IMG/VR virus record: IMGVR_UViG_3300021085_000168
Coordinates: 1-27,453 of that record
Strand: one strand, 5' to 3'
Origin: a virus
Length of the DNA: 27,453 bases
The translations under genes and the position numbers were made by a program. The notes under the pieces were generated by a model, which ran no database searches, was not told the DNA's origin, and saw only the letters and a list, made by a program, of their open reading frames with translations. This document shows, in pieces, positions 6,401-14,061 of this stretch (its first letter is position 1; each line of letters opens with the position of its first letter).

Positions 6401-9310
6401 ATAATCATCTTTTAATCTTTTCTCTACTACCTGTAATTCTTTGCTTGTTAAAGAATTTTTAAATCCTTGTACAGTTTCAGGAGATACGTTTCCTAGTTGT
6501 TTACCTACCACACCGTGAAGTAACTCGTGCTGACCAACTGAAATGTCTCTAAGGTTTTTAGCAGCCTCTCTATTTATATATATATTACCACCATTGTCTA
6601 TGTAACCAGAAGTGCCTTTAAAACCCGCATCATCTTGTTCTCCTAGCTCTTTCATCTTAGCTTCAAACTCTTTAGATGAATTAAACTCTGTAAAAGTTTT
6701 ACCAGAAGCTTCAGTTGTTTCTCTAGCTTGTTCTAAACCAGCCTCAAATGCTGATTCAAAATTGTACTGCAAACTAATAGCTTCTAACTGTTCATTTATT
6801 TGAGTTATATCTTCTCTTTGTTTTTTTACAATAGCTTTATCAGTCGCTTTATCTACTTGCTGTTGTAGTTTTTGTTTTCTTTGTAGTAAAGTGAAAGCTT
6901 TTTTCTCTCCTTCAATAGTCAGACTCATGCCATCTATATCTCTCATCATGGCCCCGTCTTGTTTCAAATCTCTAAGTATTGTACTAGCTTGCTCTTGAGT
7001 CATAGGATCATTAGGGTCCATTACTTTCAATTGCAAATGCTGAGAATAACCTTCTTGAAAACCTTTATTAAGTGTAAAGCCTTTAGCCATTCTATATTGG
7101 CTATCAGATATTTTATCCATTGCTTTAGCTTTACTAGCTCTATGACCTGCAGATATAGTTCCAATAGGTCCACCTGCTAAAAATCCCATAGCTCCTGCTC
7201 TAACCACGTTTGACATAGTTATTTCAGTAGCCATTTTATCAAAAACTTCTTTTTCTTTCCAAGAATTAACACCAGACTTAATAGACATAGTAGCTATTTC
7301 TTGCGCTGCTTCAGTTACAGCTTCAGCGCTACCAGCTTTTAAACCAGCTTTAGTTAAAGCGTATACACCTGTTTCTAATCCTTCTTCTATTATTTCATTA
7401 GTAGCTTTTTTAATGGCGGCTTTAGAAACTTGTTTGCCAGCTAGCTTGCTCATTACTTTACCTAACACACCTTTTCTAACAACTGAACTAACTCCTTTAG
7501 CTCCCATACCACCTATCATACCTCCAAAATAACCACCAGCACCTTCTATAGCACCATTAACAACACCTATTGTCGTAGCTAAACCAAACCTTTCTTTCAT
7601 TGATAACCCTTCAAAGTCTTCACCCATCATCTCTTCCATCTCACCGCCAGCTATAGATAATCCCATTAAAGCTCCATAACCAACAGCTCCAGTGCCTGTT
7701 AAACCAGCGGCTAACATCATGCTACCCATTTCAACCATAGAAGTATACACACCGCCAGCAACAGTAGAATTAAACTCTTGTTCATATTCATTAGTTACAT
7801 CAGCTCCATACTTTTCAGTCATTTTGGATACAGCCATTTGAGCTTCTCTTGCTAAAGCTTTTTTGCCTTGTTCAGGATCTTCACTCCAATACTTTTCAAT
7901 ATCATCCTCTTTTAAAGCTAACATGCCTCCATTGAAATAAGATGTTATTTTATCTCCAACACCTAGTATAGTGTTTGCTGTTATACCAGCTATATTACCT
8001 TTTTCAGCTTCTACTACATATTTTTTAGCATTGACTATTTGAAGTTGCGCTTGTAAGGGTTGTATTTGACTACTGTACATGCTACTTAACCTTTTATCAG
8101 TAGCTAGTATGTCTTGTTCTGTTTTAACTAATAAAGCTTTTCTTTCTGCAATTTCCTCGTTAGATAAATTACCTTGTTTTATTTCGTTTTGTAATTTTTG
8201 TAAATCTAATTTGTAAGTATTAAACGCAGCTTGATTTTGTGAATATTGTTTATTAACGTCTATTAATTGATTGTTTAATTTTTGTGTTTCTTCTTTAACA
8301 ATATCAGCATCATAAATTGAATCAAAGTTTTTTACTACATCTTCAGAGACTTTTTCTTCTTTAAAAATATTAGTAACCCAATCCCAGTCATCTTCACCTT
8401 TTTCATCTTTAGCAATTTTCTCCATTGCTGCTACATCTAAATCTCCATTAGCTATAGTAGCCATCTTCTTAATACTAGTAGGATTATAGTTACCTTTATT
8501 TAAATTTAAAAAACTTTTTAATTTTGCTGCTTGTTCTTTATCACCTACGTTAGTCCAATTATCTAAAGATATTTCAGTTGCCTGGCCATTAGGTGCATAC
8601 ACTTTTATATTGTCTCCAATACCTGTTTCTTCAAAAGTAAAACCATAATCACCATATAAGTTGTTTAGAGTGCCATAAACTTGCTCTTCTTCGTGGCCTA
8701 CAATTTTAGCTCCAAGATCTCCATCTAGCACACTGGTAGGTATTTGACCTTGTTTAACACTAGATAAAGCATTGGATAAATCTTTATTATACTGCCCTAA
8801 TTTATTATCATATGTAGAGCTTTCGTCAAAATTTCTATAACTAGCTATTCCACCAGCAGCTGTGTTAAAACCAACTTCTTTCTGAGCTTCTAAAAACTCA
8901 TTAAAAGATTTGTCTCCTGCTAAAATTCTCTTACCTTCAACACTTATGTTATCCCACTCTCCAGACTTACCTAATTCAAAATCTGAATCTTTAAGTTTCA
9001 TCCTAACTTCAGTAGGTAGATGATCAAAAGATTCTATTAATAAAGCTTTATTAGGATCATACCCAGAAAGTTTATTTTTAATTCTATTTCTATACTTGTC
9101 ATCTGGACTAATTTCAACAACTTCTTCTACAACTGGGTCTTCAGGTATAGGCATATCTGTAGTACTTACCTCTTGCCCACTACCCGTTTCATCTTCTATT
9201 TTTTCTACTATAACAGCGTCTGGATATGTAGACATAAAATCAGAAAAATTACTATCATCTATATCGTGCCACAGTTGGCCTGTGGAATCTCGCATTGTGT
9301 ATTTTGGCAT
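425..9310 (-). CDS. Giant multidomain virion protein, 2961 aa, polyvalent-type, with metallopeptidase-like and HAD-like domains
   Basis: This is the last gene of the late operon and probably an internal cargo protein carried in the head and ejected with DNA. Visible parts in order: acidic N-terminal region (about 1-75); coiled coil rich in Q, N, K and E (about 335-435); Gly/Ala/Met-rich hydrophobic segments (about 514-613 and 702-725); a gluzincin-like zinc peptidase signature HELLH at 928-932 with candidate third ligand E981 or E982; a long unassigned middle with EHNPP at 1784-1788; a HAD phosphatase-like domain with D1948-x-D1950-x-T1952, T2027, K2064 and D2083-D2084; a short alpha/beta region between two repeated linkers (D2100 and D2270); a long helical C-terminal region; and a strongly basic tail (about 2928-2961). 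The layout fits what have been called large polyvalent phage proteins. Start ATG follows the upstream stop by nine bases with no Shine-Dalgarno. Catalytic activity is inferred from motifs only. The stop lies 47 bases from the terminator. Confidence 0.85.
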   Translation of the reverse strand: MPKYTMRDSTGQLWHDIDDSNFSDFMSTYPDAVIVEKIEDETGSGQEVSTTDMPIPEDPVVEEVVEISPDDKYRNRIKNKLSGYDPNKALLIESFDHLPTEVRMKLKDSDFELGKSGEWDNISVEGKRILAGDKSFNEFLEAQKEVGFNTAAGGIASYRNFDESSTYDNKLGQYNKDLSNALSSVKQGQIPTSVLDGDLGAKIVGHEEEQVYGTLNNLYGDYGFTFEETGIGDNIKVYAPNGQATEISLDNWTNVGDKEQAAKLKSFLNLNKGNYNPTSIKKMATIANGDLDVAAMEKIAKDEKGEDDWDWVTNIFKEEKVSEDVVKNFDSIYDADIVKEETQKLNNQLIDVNKQYSQNQAAFNTYKLDLQKLQNEIKQGNLSNEEIAERKALLVKTEQDILATDKRLSSMYSSQIQPLQAQLQIVNAKKYVVEAEKGNIAGITANTILGVGDKITSYFNGGMLALKEDDIEKYWSEDPEQGKKALAREAQMAVSKMTEKYGADVTNEYEQEFNSTVAGGVYTSMVEMGSMMLAAGLTGTGAVGYGALMGLSIAGGEMEEMMGEDFEGLSMKERFGLATTIGVVNGAIEGAGGYFGGMIGGMGAKGVSSVVRKGVLGKVMSKLAGKQVSKAAIKKATNEIIEEGLETGVYALTKAGLKAGSAEAVTEAAQEIATMSIKSGVNSWKEKEVFDKMATEITMSNVVRAGAMGFLAGGPIGTISAGHRASKAKAMDKISDSQYRMAKGFTLNKGFQEGYSQHLQLKVMDPNDPMTQEQASTILRDLKQDGAMMRDIDGMSLTIEGEKKAFTLLQRKQKLQQQVDKATDKAIVKKQREDITQINEQLEAISLQYNFESAFEAGLEQARETTEASGKTFTEFNSSKEFEAKMKELGEQDDAGFKGTSGYIDNGGNIYINREAAKNLRDISVGQHELLHGVVGKQLGNVSPETVQGFKNSLTSKELQVVEKRLKDDYGVTSVEDANAEEYFNALVDGVVKGDIKYDENVFTKIGNFIVENVLRPMGFSNAQLGFKDGRQVYNFVKDYAKQSKRIAEGKQEGFEGEVGDIVTKGTAGRTTGAKSAQKISDSYKKIDEFSKNPDFDIDSEFDTKRLLKEAGGIIESTTSRLYDGTAQMNKEDVSREDFKRDLEALFTEIYKGYDEDMDVNMQGAGRQTSNLFNLRANKLATDTFKQTSNEVRADQSTLQIAAEEDTSKDTRTDREIRQAERKGVKVREKTPGIYNVDRVVKAIRSKAKQQNMKGKKVKQLKGFALREVVDMIARDNKDLADSMFRKLEKNSDLNKPEMLAIQNFINSNVDMSKGSLLEGYTSEFKATGVVNKLLEKFYNKRSVRAKTGPGLEVQIKKPNISDAEFKEAFGIIGKDQANWNQKVPSKKGGVSDILKGFVRNFDQVISSQEVREQLLEDGELEQALMTLKDGMPSGFFSKEKQFSAENLGKTFSKLNESRKETYLANIPYFIELITSGYSVDAAFDTAFPSDFLTRKVKDKVVENDTRKSIKKDWNTIVDQFPKTLHKSKKYNKTKLNEYLHKSFAEQTSRELVRDILGINKDGLDWRSPKQITSYVSSIKEYFKDLRQDFDSDLEFFKYVTTHFETTFTGSAKIGGLPNHVWTKNGILVEGKKTTKGKGIRNGIFNNKTEFYNVLLKPFDIENKLKPVHGGFTYGGELIETNKAPQSIAATTKYLDEFLDTGKLSNATLKRSYNDAIGNQNAIIKLLDWYKAKEKDPKSDVDVNDIGMFFVNSTGDMTAILRSAYFMDSIALSDSINPKDYRFEHNPPVRVMQIYMAQFVNDTINKDKLKEKFADASVSVIPDLMDQAINIRYKDTIPMDSTSRFDRYYNPTTYGKFPFEMTVYTPVLDSEGEIISFKKEIKGKELKRAYQYEQAAIKANKQEGFASKVIDPKNMTNEEMLEQFSKMDQALAIANSLDQPVKKIRVFDFDDTLAYTESDVLFTAPDGSEGKLNAEEFAKQGKELLDQGYKFDFSEFNKVNKGRPGPLLDIAKKIKAARGNEDLFVLTARAPEAQQAIYEFLKSQGIEFKKQNIVGLGNSTGEAKAQWLVGKAAEGYNDFYFADDALANVRAVKESMSKLDVKSKTQLVKQNKINPGKFSKTKLDFTTDEVGNIKSSFNIKDKNYVVSLDPVDDQGDYRYEFELKTKTGVTQDITGTGDAVAVFRKVYNGLVNAIKQNPNIKRVEFSATKAEPSRISLYTSLMEKLGKDLGWETDIWETTNWDGTGSFDFEISKPRTKQSSSVERVLNVVDIKSKTQESRGRFSKQMSDDFNRIIEETEGVGRQKVYSEARAKQIGSQKGKRKFWIPFSAEDMLGLIYPLLGKGKTGDAQMKFFKDNLFNPFSKAMESLAAARVQLMADFKALKESLDVPKDLQKEAFDGFTNEQALRMYIWDSQGLEVPGASKRDVADAKKIIESNEKLKTFAEELIKINKEDGYPKPSQSWLAGTITTDLIEGLNDVKRPRYLQQWQQNVDAIFSKENLNKLEAIHGSNYREALENMLTRMKTGKNRIEGSNRMSDRVLDWINGSVGAIMFFNTRSAVLQLISSINFINWNDNNLYAAGKAFANQKQYWADFKMLMNSDFLVDRRNGLKINVSESEIADAAKTSKNKARAVLNYILKKGFLPTQIADSFAIASGGATFYRNRVNTYISQGMTQADAEAKAFQDFRETSEESQQSSRPDKVSQQQASSLGRVLLAFANTPMQYGRLTKRAYQDLIAGRGDRKSNISKIIYYTAVQNMIFNVLQQAVTMLGFGDDEKDDEEKEEKYIDVANGMADSILRGLGIAGGAVSVGKNFLLDLYERSGRTRPEYVDSVYKLLQFSPPISSKVSKIRQAAWMFDSKKRREEIYDKGFALDNPAYEAAGKVISATTNLPVDRVYNKVNNIDAALAEDTETWESIAMLLGWPEWQIKPKPKSKSKGKKGGYRSRGGLKKRKNTRRKKVFK
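2483..2503 (-). repeat. Linker repeat copy 2 inside giant gene (D-I-K-S-K-T-Q)
   Basis: This 21-base segment matches 19 of 21 bases of the segment at 2993-3013 in the same orientation and codon phase. It encodes DIKSKTQ beginning at residue 2270 and is followed twelve residues later by GRFSK (F2282), just before the long helical C-terminal region. Confidence 0.7.
2993..3013 (-). repeat. Linker repeat copy 1 inside giant gene (D-V-K-S-K-T-Q)
   Basis: This segment encodes DVKSKTQ beginning at residue 2100, immediately after the HAD-like domain, and is followed by GKFSK (F2118). It is the partner of the copy at 2483-2503; the two copies bracket a region of about 170 residues. Confidence 0.7.
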
Positions 9311-9319
9311 AAAATTTTA

Positions 9320-11050
9320 TTATGGATTAGTTATAGTACCTCCACCTTGTTGAGCAGGTTGTCCAGCTTGACCAGGTTTTCCTTGATTTTTGAAAGATTT
9401 AGACGGTGAACTTGCATTTACACCTTGATAATCAGGGTTTAAATATCTTCTTCCTTTATAATTAAAAAATTGTTGATCAGAGCTTGGCTTTGGCTCTACT
9501 GATTTATAAGCTTGTTCTGCAGCTTGAGATCTTCTTTGAGAATATATGGTTTGTTGATCTAGGTTAATACCACCTTCGTCAGCTAAAGCAGCTCTTATAC
9601 CTTCAGCAGTATTAGTTCCTGGTATAATATCTCCTTGTTCATCAACTACAGATCCTATTGGCATTTTGTTTTTATCTGCTAAATCTTTTAAAAACTTGCT
9701 TTTTTCTTCCTTGGTTTTGAGTTCATCATATTCTTCGTTTTTCTCGTCAGTCATCATATCAAGTATGTATGCTTCGTCAATAACGCTATAAGTCTTGCCA
9801 ACCGGATTAACCTCTGTTAAAGCAGATGCTATTTTATCAGGATTACCAACTAACTCATTTGATTTTTCAGCATATACATTGTATCTTTGTTCTCTAGCTT
9901 GATCTGTTAAGCTTGACTCAGCTACTTTGCCTGATCCAGGTGCTTTATATTTTTTAGTAGATTGTATCATCTTTATACCATCAGCCGCAGCATTATCCTC
10001 TATAGACTTGTTAGCCATCCACCTCGCAGCCTCGTCTCTTTGTTTTTTAATATTAGCTTCTGTCTCTTCAGCTGTAGCGCCTTCGACATCCATCCAGTCT
10101 GTGTCTCTACCCATCATATCAGCCCAAACGCTTTGCATACGCTCTTCATCATCTAAGATGCCTTTAAATTGGTTAGAAGTAACCATAGATTCAGCAGCTT
10201 TAGTTCTTTGTTCAGGTGTCATGTATTTAAGCGTAGCTTCTTGATCACCTATTCTCTTTGTTTCAAACATTACTAAATCAGCATTATCTTTACCACCAGG
10301 TTTAACAGTGTTATTATAAACACCTTTTAAAGACTCAGATATATCAGGCACTGTTTTAAAGTATTCTTTGCCACTATTTTCTAATTGAAGCAGCTCATTA
10401 ACGTTTATCATGGCAGGTTCTTTACCATCTTCACCTGGTTTAAATAAACATAATTGACCATTATCATCTACTAACTTTACATTGCCACCTTGAGATAAAG
10501 CTAATAAAACTTCTTGTTGAGCAGTAGGTACTCTAGAGCTTATGGAGCCAGGTTGTCCAGGTGGTATTTTTAAAGCTTCTTGCAGCGCTTTTGTTTGAGC
10601 CATTATAGGAACAATTGACTCTTTAAAAGTGGTAACTTGATTGTTTAAATATGACAAATGTCTATTACCCTCTACTTGAGATATACTACCATTTTGTATA
10701 CCTTTTTTTATTTTAAAGTAGTTTTCTGTTTGATCACCAAAAAAATCATTCATATTTTGATCAAATTTACCATAGCCTGTTTCTTTTATACCTGAAACTT
10801 TATCAAACATACTTCTTTGCTCTGTGTTTTGCTCTGCAAACAATTGCTCTTGAGAAGCTCTTTCTAATTTGTTTTTAGCTATTACACTGGAAACCATTTT
10901 ATCCATTTCTTGAGATAAACTTGGTCTACTTGCTAAAAATTGAGAAAACTGCTCGTTCGTTTGTTGTTGAGGATTAGAGTATGCACCAGTGCTTCTTGAT
11001 GCTGCTCCACCCTTACCTAATCCACCGCCGTAATTTTGTACTTTTGCCAT
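9320..11050 (-). CDS. Probable internal virion (cargo) protein, 576 aa
   Basis: I do not recognise a catalytic domain. The N-terminus is Gly/Ser/Gln-rich (GGGLGKGGAASRSTG), followed by a Q/E/K-rich helical region. The middle is mixed polar alpha/beta with many charged residues, including a DWMDVEG patch and an E-rich segment, and the C-terminus is a flexible Gly/Gln/Pro tail. There is no signal peptide and no membrane helix. It lies between a smaller Ala/Gly-rich protein and the giant protein, in the position where podovirus-type phages keep proteins packed inside the head and ejected before DNA. The stop is nine bases from the giant gene's start and the start is eleven bases after the upstream stop; the leader is A/T only. 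A virion cargo role is inferred from position and composition. Confidence 0.6.
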   Translation of the reverse strand: MAKVQNYGGGLGKGGAASRSTGAYSNPQQQTNEQFSQFLASRPSLSQEMDKMVSSVIAKNKLERASQEQLFAEQNTEQRSMFDKVSGIKETGYGKFDQNMNDFFGDQTENYFKIKKGIQNGSISQVEGNRHLSYLNNQVTTFKESIVPIMAQTKALQEALKIPPGQPGSISSRVPTAQQEVLLALSQGGNVKLVDDNGQLCLFKPGEDGKEPAMINVNELLQLENSGKEYFKTVPDISESLKGVYNNTVKPGGKDNADLVMFETKRIGDQEATLKYMTPEQRTKAAESMVTSNQFKGILDDEERMQSVWADMMGRDTDWMDVEGATAEETEANIKKQRDEAARWMANKSIEDNAAADGIKMIQSTKKYKAPGSGKVAESSLTDQAREQRYNVYAEKSNELVGNPDKIASALTEVNPVGKTYSVIDEAYILDMMTDEKNEEYDELKTKEEKSKFLKDLADKNKMPIGSVVDEQGDIIPGTNTAEGIRAALADEGGINLDQQTIYSQRRSQAAEQAYKSVEPKPSSDQQFFNYKGRRYLNPDYQGVNASSPSKSFKNQGKPGQAGQPAQQGGGTITNP

Positions 11051-11061
11051 AATTTATATTT

Positions 11062-11754
11062 TTAAGGTGTTGTTTTTGGAGGTATAACCGCTCCTAAATA
11101 TTCATTAGCACCACCAGCTCCAAAAGACTGAACACCACCAGCTAAACCGCTAGCCATACCACCTACAGCACCTAGCATCTGTTGATTAGCCGCCATTTTA
11201 ACATTGTTAGCTTGCATAGCCATAGCCTCAGCATTGTCTTGTTCTGTTTGTAATCTATCCATTTTGGATACGTCTCTTGCTTCTTGAGTTTCAAACTTGT
11301 AAGCTTCTCCTTGAGCTTTCAGTTGTTGTACCTGGTTAGCACCTTCAGCTCTAGCCGTGTTATTAGCTTGTTCTTGTTTTTCTATGTCAGCAGATATACC
11401 ACGTTTAGATTCTAAAGCTGCTCTAGCTAAAGCAGTTGCACCGCCAGCTCCACCGCCAGTTTGCATTATAGTATCTAAAGTATTAGCCAGCGCAATATCA
11501 GCTTCTTCAGCAGCAAACTTAGAAGCTTGAGTAGCAACACCAATGTTTTCAAATTCATTAGCCATATTTTCATAAGGATTAATAACTTCTTGCCTGTTTT
11601 TTTCAAGTTCTGCTAATGCGGTTTTTGCATCATTAGCCTTTTGCTCTTGTTTTATTAATTCTGCTTTAGCGTTGTTCTTAGTCATTTGAGCATCTACCAT
11701 TTTGGTGACACCTCCTATTCCCGCTGCTATTGCTATACTTGTTGCTACTGCCAT
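11062..11754 (-). CDS. Probable small internal virion protein, 230 aa, membrane-active type
   Basis: An Ala/Gly-rich hydrophobic N-terminus (about 1-22, ATSIAIAAGIGG) leads into a long helical, Ala/Gln/Glu/Lys-rich stretch (about 25-190). The C-terminal segment (about 193-222) is Gly-rich and hydrophobic (LGAVGGMASGLAGG). Hydrophobic ends around an amphipathic helical core recall the smallest ejected internal proteins of podoviruses (T7 gp14 and analogues in crAss-like phages), thought to insert into the host envelope to form the DNA channel. No sequence match to T7 gp14 is claimed. The ATG is one base after the stop of the acetyltransferase-like gene, so the pair is probably translationally coupled. 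The role is inferred from composition and gene order. Confidence 0.6.
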   Translation of the reverse strand: MAVATSIAIAAGIGGVTKMVDAQMTKNNAKAELIKQEQKANDAKTALAELEKNRQEVINPYENMANEFENIGVATQASKFAAEEADIALANTLDTIMQTGGGAGGATALARAALESKRGISADIEKQEQANNTARAEGANQVQQLKAQGEAYKFETQEARDVSKMDRLQTEQDNAEAMAMQANNVKMAANQQMLGAVGGMASGLAGGVQSFGAGGANEYLGAVIPPKTTP

Positions 11755-11755
11755 A

Positions 11756-12157
11756 TTACAATACTTTTGTTAATTCATAAGAGTGTTTAGTATCTGCTAC
11801 CCACCCTAGTTTTTCATGTGTTTCTATTAGTCCTTTATGTTGCATTACTGCAAATAAATATTTATAATCAAGAGATTTAACTAAGTTTTCAGCACCAGTT
11901 ATAAGAAGCTCTATAGCTGCTTTTCTGTCATCTTCTCTATATTTTGGATTAGACACTATCCATTCTAATAAAGCTGTCTTAGAATTAGTTAAATAAACAA
12001 AACCAGCTACTACTGGTGTATCATTTATTTCTACTATTAAACCTCCTTTACCATTTTCTGGTAAAAAGTCTTTTGTTGGAGCTTTCCACTTAGGCCAATT
12101 ACTCCACCAAGACACTAATGTATCCCAGTCTTTGTCTGTAAGTTTACGTATATTCAA
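11756..12157 (-). CDS. GNAT-family N-acetyltransferase-like protein, 133 aa
   Basis: The protein has the length and layout of a single GNAT fold: an N-terminal IRKLTDKDWDTL strand-helix, a GLIVEINDTPVVAGFVYL hairpin (about 39-56), a central strand LLEWIVSNPKYR (about 63-74), a long helix after the acetyl-CoA loop position, then YLFAVMQHKGLIETHEKLGW, the usual late strand-helix-strand. The family moves the acetyl group of acetyl-CoA to an amine. The loop normally written Q/R-x-x-G-x-G/A reads YREDDRKA (73-80), without the glycines, so cofactor binding may be altered or lost. The start is TTG at 12157; no in-frame ATG lies between the upstream stop and that codon, and starting there preserves the first strand. 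It sits inside the structural operon, two genes from the tail proteins, so it may modify a virion protein or a host target early in infection. Confidence 0.65.
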   Translation of the reverse strand: MNIRKLTDKDWDTLVSWWSNWPKWKAPTKDFLPENGKGGLIVEINDTPVVAGFVYLTNSKTALLEWIVSNPKYREDDRKAAIELLITGAENLVKSLDYKYLFAVMQHKGLIETHEKLGWVADTKHSYELTKVL

Positions 12158-12163
12158 TTTAAT

Positions 12164-14059
12164 TTAATTAGATGATTGCACTTGGTTAGAAGATACTGCA
12201 AATATTTGTTTAACACCTCCAGGATTAGTCGATATATCAGTTGATAATTTAACAGTTGCTGTAAAACCTTTTATACCGCTAGTTGGATAACCTCCGTAAG
12301 AATCAGGTCCAAAAACAACTTCACCAGCTCTTGTACTACTATTACTCTTTAAATTAGCCACATATTTACCTTCTTTTAGGTTAAATCCAGCCCTATATAT
12401 AGGGTGTGTTAAAGCTGCTGGGTATTCATTACCGCTGGTATCATAAGCACCTTCGTAGTAACTATTTACTATTACACTTGTATCGGTATAATTTACATAA
12501 CTAGGGTTAGTTGTGCTTGGATTTACATAGTTGTCTGGAACCTCTTGTAATCCTTGAATATCAGACACGAAGCTTTCACCTTGCCAACCGTTACTTCCTT
12601 CATAACCTAGTGTTAAAAAATTCTTGTTAACATTAGGCTGTGGGTTAAAAACGAAAGTTACAGAAGATTTAGCAGGTGCCTCTCCATAAAAAACATTTCT
12701 ATTGTTAGGTGTGTTGTTAAAGTAATGTTGATATATTTCACCACTATTAGTAGTAAAGTAAGTGTTTTTTAAACTAAACATATTGTTAGGTTTAAAGCTA
12801 AAAAAGCTTGGCCAACCTAATACATCTTCGTCAAAAGATAACGTTTCATAAGTGCTTACGTTATCAGTTAATGTGCCTTTTGCTTTCTGTATAGATAAAG
12901 TATATTTACCATCGTGTATATCCCATCCGCCAACTATTCTATCTTTTTTAAAACTTCTAAATAGAATAGGTGAGTCGTTAGGTATGATGTAAGATATTTC
13001 TTCTGACAATGCAACATAACTTAATGCTGGAGCAGTATTACTATCATAACCTATAACGTAGCTATTAAATTCTATACCATTTATAATTAATTGAGATCCT
13101 ATTTCTATATCAACAGGAGTTGTTATGGTAATATAAGGAGACGCAAAAACAGTGCCACCAGATTGATCATTACCATATACAGCTGAAACATCTATAGCTT
13201 CTGGATTTTCATTTATATTCTTTAGCTCATCTCTAAAAAAGTTAGACATGCCATATTCTGATATTTCAGTCATACCGTCGTGAGATAATCTAAGTATAGA
13301 ACCTCTATCTTTGTCTGCAAAATATTTCCTAAAGCCATAAACAGCAAATGACTCTGGATTTTTACTTATTCCAAACTCGCCTCTATATGGTGTTATTTGA
13401 CCAATAACAGTTCCTGGAGGTAAAGTTTGAGTACCACCTTCAGATGTGTATATTTGATCTTTATCTATTAAAGCTCTATTTACTTTATCTTCTTGAAAAA
13501 CTATCAAGTTAGTATCTTCAGCATATAATTTCTGTATACTACCTCGTTGTGGATCAACAGCTTTGGTTATAGACTCACCAACGGAAAAAACATTTGTCTG
13601 GTTTAATCCTGTTCTAGAGTTGTACACACCTGAGTATATTAAAGCATTAGGCCTGACTTCTTGATTGTTATCATCTTCTTTTAAGTAAGCTTTAGCTCCA
13701 AAATCCATAGAAACATTATTATATCCTCCTTGATACCTAGACTCTTCTATAAACCAATTTTCAGTTTCATCAAACGGATATGTAGATATGCTAGGAGTTG
13801 GTGGAGCAGTTTGATATCTCTGTGTCTCGCTTCCACATCCTGACGGGTAAGTTGGAAAACCGGTTGGATTCCAAGCAAGTCCAGGGAAATTAGAACCTTG
13901 ACCACCTCTATATTCTTGAGGAAGTGTAACTCCTGCATCTGGATCAGTGCCACCAGCGTCGTAGTTATATGGTATACTACCTGTAGTTGGTGTTCCTAGA
14001 TATATAGCTTTTTTTAACCAAAAAGTGTTATAATAAGATACTTCTATTGTATACGCCAT
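12164..14059 (-). CDS. Tail/muzzle-like structural protein, second part, 631 aa
   Basis: The protein is rich in aromatic residues, Asn, Ser, Thr and Gly and is predicted to be mainly beta structure. It contains RPNALIYSGVYNSRTG (about 136-151) followed by a segment with GSIQKLYAEDTNLIVFQEDK and ALIDKDQIYTSEGG. From memory, these resemble the C-terminal half of large tail stabilisation or muzzle proteins of crAss-like and marine phages, in which they continue directly from a module like the one in the upstream gene. Its start lies two bases after the upstream stop (TAA, AT, ATG), so the two ORFs may encode one functional tail component as two chains. The C-terminal 250 residues are beta-rich and could face outward. 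No enzyme motif is seen. It is probably part of the short tail tube or nozzle. Confidence 0.6.
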   Translation of the reverse strand: MAYTIEVSYYNTFWLKKAIYLGTPTTGSIPYNYDAGGTDPDAGVTLPQEYRGGQGSNFPGLAWNPTGFPTYPSGCGSETQRYQTAPPTPSISTYPFDETENWFIEESRYQGGYNNVSMDFGAKAYLKEDDNNQEVRPNALIYSGVYNSRTGLNQTNVFSVGESITKAVDPQRGSIQKLYAEDTNLIVFQEDKVNRALIDKDQIYTSEGGTQTLPPGTVIGQITPYRGEFGISKNPESFAVYGFRKYFADKDRGSILRLSHDGMTEISEYGMSNFFRDELKNINENPEAIDVSAVYGNDQSGGTVFASPYITITTPVDIEIGSQLIINGIEFNSYVIGYDSNTAPALSYVALSEEISYIIPNDSPILFRSFKKDRIVGGWDIHDGKYTLSIQKAKGTLTDNVSTYETLSFDEDVLGWPSFFSFKPNNMFSLKNTYFTTNSGEIYQHYFNNTPNNRNVFYGEAPAKSSVTFVFNPQPNVNKNFLTLGYEGSNGWQGESFVSDIQGLQEVPDNYVNPSTTNPSYVNYTDTSVIVNSYYEGAYDTSGNEYPAALTHPIYRAGFNLKEGKYVANLKSNSSTRAGEVVFGPDSYGGYPTSGIKGFTATVKLSTDISTNPGGVKQIFAVSSNQVQSSN

Positions 14060-14061
14060 AT

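Noticed and set aside
13747-13953. Minus-strand 68-codon ORF inside the 631-aa tail gene
   Set aside because: It is an alternative frame of a real gene, with no leader and no family features.
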